A stretch of DNA of 16,010 nucleotides from SIG220 sp045615545 (lineage in GTDB: Bacteria; Bacillota_I; Bacilli_A; RFN20; CAG-826). The notes under the pieces were generated by a model. The model did no database searches and was not told the origin of the DNA. It worked only from the letters and a program-made list of their open reading frames with translations. The stretch spans positions 1-16,010 of the forward strand of contig JAZLFA010000057.1 in assembly GCA_045615545.1 (NCBI GenBank). Direction: 5' to 3'. Numbering within the stretch: position 1 is the first letter of the stretch; every line of letters begins with the position of its first letter. Below are positions 12,789 through 16,010 of the stretch, piece after piece. The position numbers and the translations under genes are program-made.

Positions 12789-14609
12789 ATGGCAAAAGAA
12801 ATTATTTTAGGAATCGATTTAGGTACAACAAACTCTGTTGTTTCCTATTTACAAGCTGATGGCACAGTTAAAGTCATCCCAAACCCAGAAGGAACTATGA
12901 CAACTCCATCAGTTGTTGCTTTTAAAGCAAATGGTGAAGAAATTGTTGGTAACGCTGCTAAAAGACAAGCGGTTACTAATCCAGATACAGTTTCCTCTAT
13001 TAAAAGAAAAATGGGTACAAGCGAAAAAGTTACCATCAAATGTGTTAACAAGGAATTTACCCCACAAGAAATTAGCGCTAAAGTTCTTAGCTACATGAAA
13101 AAATATGCCGAAGAAAATATCGGTCATAAAGTTGAAAAAGCTGTTATTACTGTTCCAGCCTACTTCAACGATGCTCAAAGACAAGCAACTAAAGATGCTG
13201 GACAAATCGCTGGTTTAGATGTTGTTCGTATTATTAACGAACCAACCGCAGCTGCTTTAGCCTATGGCTTAGAAACTGATAAGAGTGAAAAAGTCTTAGT
13301 ATTTGACCTTGGTGGTGGTACATTCGATGTTTCTATTCTTGATATTGGTGATGGTACATTCGAAGTTATTTCTACCGCTGGAGATAATAAACTCGGTGGT
13401 GATGACTGGGATGCTGTTGTAGCAGATTGGATCAAAGCCCAAATCAAAATTGAAAGTAATGTAGATATTACTGATAAAGCAAGTCTTCAAAGAATTAAAG
13501 AAGCAGCTGAAAAAGCAAAGATTGAATTGTCTTCTTCTTTAGAAACAATTATCTCTCTTCCATTCATTTCTATGACTGCAAGTGGACCTGTTAACTTTGA
13601 AACTACATTAACAAGAGCAAAATTCCAAGATTTAACACGTCATTTATTAAAAAGATGTGAAGAACCTGTAAAACGCGCTTTAAGCGACGCAAAGATGTCT
13701 GCTAATGAATTAGACCAAGTCTTATTAATTGGTGGCTCTATCCGTATGCCAGCCGTGCAAGAATTAGTAAAAACATTAACTGGTAAGGTTCCAAACCTCT
13801 CAGTTAACCCTGATGAAGCCGTTTCTATCGGTGCTGCTTATCAAGGTGGTGTTGTTTCTGGAGATGTTAAAGACGTAGTCTTATTGGATGTTACCCCATT
13901 AACATTAGGTATTGAAACTTTAGGTGGCGTTTTAACTCCATTAATTGAAAGAAATACTACAATTCCAACTACAAAAAGCCAAATCTTCTCAACTGCCGCT
14001 GATAATCAACCTGCTGTTGATATTATGGTCTATCAAGGTGAAAGACCAATGGCCCATGATAATAAATTATTAGGACACTTCCAATTAACTGGTATTAAAC
14101 CAGCAAGACGTGGTGAACCAAGAATTGAAGTTAAATTTGAAATCGATGTTAACGGTATTGTTAAAGTATCTGCGAAAGATTTAGATACTCAAAAAGAACA
14201 AAATATTACCATTACTGGTAGCAATGGTCTTTCTAAAGAAGATATCGACCGTATGGTAAGAGAAGCAGAAGAAAACGCTGAAGCCGATGCTAAACGTAAA
14301 GAAGAAAGCGAAATCAAAAATAAAGCTGAAAGCTTAATTAATGATATTGATATCCAAATGCAAGAAAAAGGCGCTTCAATGGATCCAACTCAAAAAGAAC
14401 AAACACAAAAATTACGTGATGAACTTAAGACTGCTTTAGATAACAATGATATCGAAACACTTAAAACACGTATTAATGAGTTAGAACAAGCTGCTGCTTA
14501 TATGAATCAACAAGCTGGGCCTGGAGCTAATCCAAATCCAAGCGGAGAAGAAGCAAAAAAAGATGACGTTATCGATGCTGAAGTAGTCGATGATGATCAT
14601 AAAGCTTAA
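12789..14609 (+). CDS. dnaK: Molecular chaperone DnaK (Hsp70)
   Basis: ATP-dependent Hsp70 chaperone. The 606-residue product has phosphate-binding motif GIDLGTTNS at 8-16, VPAYFNDAQRQATKDAG near 122-138, DLGGGTFDVS at 173-182, adenosine motif LIGGSIRMP near 313-321, the interdomain linker VVLLDVTP near 363-370, the beta-sandwich substrate domain, the helical lid, and the acidic C-terminal tail VIDAEVVDDD. The N-terminal lobe lacks the insertion of roughly two dozen residues found in proteobacterial DnaK, as is usual in Gram-positive relatives. AAGGAG lies 11 nt before the ATG. Works with GrpE and DnaJ encoded on either side, under HrcA control. Confidence 0.99.
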   Translation: MAKEIILGIDLGTTNSVVSYLQADGTVKVIPNPEGTMTTPSVVAFKANGEEIVGNAAKRQAVTNPDTVSSIKRKMGTSEKVTIKCVNKEFTPQEISAKVLSYMKKYAEENIGHKVEKAVITVPAYFNDAQRQATKDAGQIAGLDVVRIINEPTAAALAYGLETDKSEKVLVFDLGGGTFDVSILDIGDGTFEVISTAGDNKLGGDDWDAVVADWIKAQIKIESNVDITDKASLQRIKEAAEKAKIELSSSLETIISLPFISMTASGPVNFETTLTRAKFQDLTRHLLKRCEEPVKRALSDAKMSANELDQVLLIGGSIRMPAVQELVKTLTGKVPNLSVNPDEAVSIGAAYQGGVVSGDVKDVVLLDVTPLTLGIETLGGVLTPLIERNTTIPTTKSQIFSTAADNQPAVDIMVYQGERPMAHDNKLLGHFQLTGIKPARRGEPRIEVKFEIDVNGIVKVSAKDLDTQKEQNITITGSNGLSKEDIDRMVREAEENAEADAKRKEESEIKNKAESLINDIDIQMQEKGASMDPTQKEQTQKLRDELKTALDNNDIETLKTRINELEQAAAYMNQQAGPGANPNPSGEEAKKDDVIDAEVVDDDHKA

Positions 14610-14628
14610 TTAAATAAACGTTAGTCTT

Positions 14629-14646
14629 AAGGGGCCTATGCCCCTT
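14629..14646 (+). terminator. Hairpin between dnaK and dnaJ, probable partial terminator or processing site
   Basis: AAGGGGC (14629-14635) and GCCCCTT (14640-14646) form a perfect 7-bp GC-rich stem with a 4-nt loop CTAT, followed only by TT and then GG. The U-run is too short for full termination, so some transcripts should continue into dnaJ; the stem could also protect the upstream mRNA 3' end. This would give more DnaK than DnaJ, as cells normally need. Confidence 0.65.
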
Positions 14647-14676
14647 TTGGCTTATAAAGTATAGAAAGGAGTGTCT

Positions 14677-15813
14677 ATGGCAAATAAAAGAGATTATTAC
14701 GAAGTGCTAGGAATAAAAAAGAGCGCGAGCAAAGATGAAATTAAAAGCTCTTATCGTAAATTAGCAAAAACTTATCACCCAGATAATAAAGAAACAGGTG
14801 ATGAAGCTAAATTCAAAGAAATACAAGAAGCCTACGATATTCTTTATGATGATAAAAAACGTGGTATGTATGATCAATTTGGTCATGCAGCCTTCGAACA
14901 AGGTGCTGGTGGAGGAAGCGGTGGCAACCCATTTGGTGGTGGTTTCGGCGGATTCTCTGGCGCTGATATGGATTTAGGAGATATTTTCTCGCAATTCTTT
15001 GGTGGTGGTTCTAGACGTAGTCAAACTCGTAATGGCCCAACTAGAGGAAATGATATTTTAATGCGCACCACGATTGACTTCATGGATGCGGTTAATGGTA
15101 CTAAAGTAGATATTTCATTTAATTTTGATGAAACATGCTCTTCCTGTAAAGGAACAGGGGCTAAAAATGGCACATCCGTTTCTACTTGTCATACATGTCA
15201 TGGAAGTGGAAGAGTCAAAGTACAAAGAAGAACATTATTTGGTGTCATGGAAAGCGAAGAAATATGTCCAGAATGTGGTGGAAGTGGCAAGATTGTCACT
15301 GAACGTTGCCCTGATTGTGGCGGTAAAGGATATGTTCGTAAACGCAAAACCATTACATTAAACATCCCTGCTGGCATTAGTAACGGCCAACAAATGCGTC
15401 AAGCCGGTATGGGTGAAATAGGCGCCAATAACGGCCCACATGGAGACTTATACATTGAAATCAATGTAAGAGAGCATCCTAACTTCAAACGTGAAGGTAA
15501 TGATATCCATATCGAAGTTCCAATTGATTTTATCGATGCAATATTAGGTAAAACAATTGATATTCCTACCGTATACGGAGATAGAAAACTTTCCATTCCA
15601 GCGGGCACTCAACCAGGCCAAATGTTAAGAATGAAAGGTTATGGCGTTAAAGATTTAAGAAGTGGTAAACCGGGTGATCAATATGTTCACTTCGATATAA
15701 AAATGCCAACCTCTTTATCAAAAGAACAAAGAGAATTGCTTGAATCTTACCGCGCAAAAACTAACGAGAACGAATCATTCTTCTCTAAGTTCATGCGTAA
15801 CTTCAAACGTTAA
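14677..15813 (+). CDS. dnaJ: Chaperone protein DnaJ (Hsp40)
   Basis: Type I Hsp40 cochaperone that delivers clients to DnaK and stimulates its ATPase. The 378-residue protein has the J domain with HPD at 34-36, a Gly/Phe-rich region at about 75-112, the zinc-binding domain with four CxxCxGxG repeats (C154/C157, C171/C174, C197/C200, C211/C214), and C-terminal substrate-binding domains. Length is typical. The start is ATG 14677, 5 nt after AAAGGAG; the GTG at 14671, two codons earlier, overlaps that ribosome site and is rejected. Last gene of the hrcA operon, followed by a strong terminator. Confidence 0.98.
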   Translation: MANKRDYYEVLGIKKSASKDEIKSSYRKLAKTYHPDNKETGDEAKFKEIQEAYDILYDDKKRGMYDQFGHAAFEQGAGGGSGGNPFGGGFGGFSGADMDLGDIFSQFFGGGSRRSQTRNGPTRGNDILMRTTIDFMDAVNGTKVDISFNFDETCSSCKGTGAKNGTSVSTCHTCHGSGRVKVQRRTLFGVMESEEICPECGGSGKIVTERCPDCGGKGYVRKRKTITLNIPAGISNGQQMRQAGMGEIGANNGPHGDLYIEINVREHPNFKREGNDIHIEVPIDFIDAILGKTIDIPTVYGDRKLSIPAGTQPGQMLRMKGYGVKDLRSGKPGDQYVHFDIKMPTSLSKEQRELLESYRAKTNENESFFSKFMRNFKR

Positions 15814-15826
15814 TTGAAAAATAATA

Positions 15827-15859
15827 AAAAAAAGAGAACACTTGTTGTTCTCTTTTTTT
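15827..15859. terminator. Rho-independent terminator after dnaJ, probably bidirectional
   Basis: GAGAAC (15834-15839) pairs with GTTCTC (15847-15852), extended by a run of A on the left (15827-15833) pairing with seven T on the right (15853-15859), around a 7-nt loop. The T-run continues with G and TTTT. Because A- and T-runs flank both sides, it would end transcription of dnaJ on the plus strand and of any convergent gene on the minus strand. Confidence 0.92.
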
Positions 15860-15903
15860 GTTTTATAAATACAGGCCAATAAAGCAAAGTGTTGATAACT
15901 TTT

Positions 15904-16008
15904 CTAGATTACATCACGAAATTTCAACGTCTCATCTGATAAAAATAGTAATTTAAGTAATAAATTTGATGCAAAATATAGGTTCTCATCCTTCATTTTA
16001 CAATTAGT
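15904..16008 (-). CDS. Possible C-terminal fragment of a convergent gene (partial)
   Basis: A minus-strand frame enters from the right edge of the window and stays open for 34 codons to a TAG at 15904-15906. It includes an internal Met followed by KDENLYFASNLLLKLLF and ends ETLKFRDVI. No family is recognisable. Its placement, converging on the bidirectional terminator after dnaJ, is what one expects of a real neighbouring gene, but in AT-rich DNA an open stretch of this length can also occur by chance. The remainder of 15860-16010 shows no RNA gene, repeat or other frame that I can support. Confidence 0.25.
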   Translation of the reverse strand, partial: TNCKMKDENLYFASNLLLKLLFLSDETLKFRDVI

Positions 16009-16010
16009 TA

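Noticed and set aside
12845..13490. Several 60-100 codon frames inside dnaK on the minus strand and in another plus frame
   Set aside because: Shadows of dnaK codon structure: no ribosome sites, no recognisable families, fully covered by a highly conserved gene.
15125..15608. Frames of 69 and 78 codons inside dnaJ
   Set aside because: They overlap the conserved zinc-finger and C-terminal domain coding sequence in other frames and show only mirrored Cys/Gly codons.
1..16010. Mycoplasma-type genetic code (UGA = Trp)
   Set aside because: TGA ends the gene at 9711-9713 and Trp is encoded by TGG throughout, so the standard bacterial code applies.
1..16010. CRISPR array, tRNA or rRNA genes, phage genes
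   Set aside because: No regularly spaced repeats, no cloverleaf-like segments and no phage-type genes were seen; intergenic gaps are short.

Overview
The window is low-GC, densely packed chromosomal DNA from a bacterium of the Bacillota/Mollicutes-like side (Bacilli, Erysipelotrichia or Acholeplasma-type relatives). The evidence is the AT-rich codon use, the Gram-positive-type DnaK (short N-terminal lobe), the lepA-hemW-hrcA-grpE-dnaK-dnaJ order well known from Bacillus relatives, CIRCE operators, and strong AAGGAGG-type ribosome sites on several genes. TGA acts as a stop (end of the gene at 8274) and TGG encodes Trp, so the Mycoplasma UGA=Trp code is not in use. No sporulation genes lie between rpsT and lepA, where Bacillus carries gpr and spoIIP. 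The exact genus cannot be read from the window.

Layout. Positions 1-157 have no gene but hold two adjacent hairpins that resemble the right end (and omega-RNA 3' end) of an IS200/IS605 element. Minus-strand genes follow: rpsT (158-421), then a two-gene operon of a YfcE/MJ0936-type phosphoesterase (2532-3014) and an AMP-forming acyl ligase fused to its own carrier-protein domain (512-2530). From a short divergent region at 3015-3085 the plus strand starts: fmt, then, overlapping by 1 nt, an XPD/DinG-type Fe-S helicase with an N-terminal Cas4/RecB-like nuclease, then lepA.

A promoter whose -35 lies in a perfect 16-bp palindrome starts the next unit: a Fic-fold protein that has lost its catalytic motif but keeps a C-terminal winged helix, a 77-residue single-span membrane protein, and hemW. 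The heat-shock operon hrcA-grpE-dnaK-dnaJ has two CIRCE operators bracketing its promoter, a weak hairpin between dnaK and dnaJ, and a strong, probably bidirectional terminator after dnaJ. The last 150 bases hold only a possible C-terminal fragment of a convergent gene.

Functionally the region is mostly housekeeping: translation (S20, initiator Met-tRNA formylation, EF4) and protein folding under HrcA control. The less ordinary parts are the ligase-carrier fusion, the nuclease-helicase fusion, the pseudo-Fic/membrane protein pair, the double CIRCE and the IS-end remnant. I did not see a clear-cut new defence or mobile system. The best candidate for something undescribed is the inactive Fic-wHTH protein with its palindromic operator and membrane partner.
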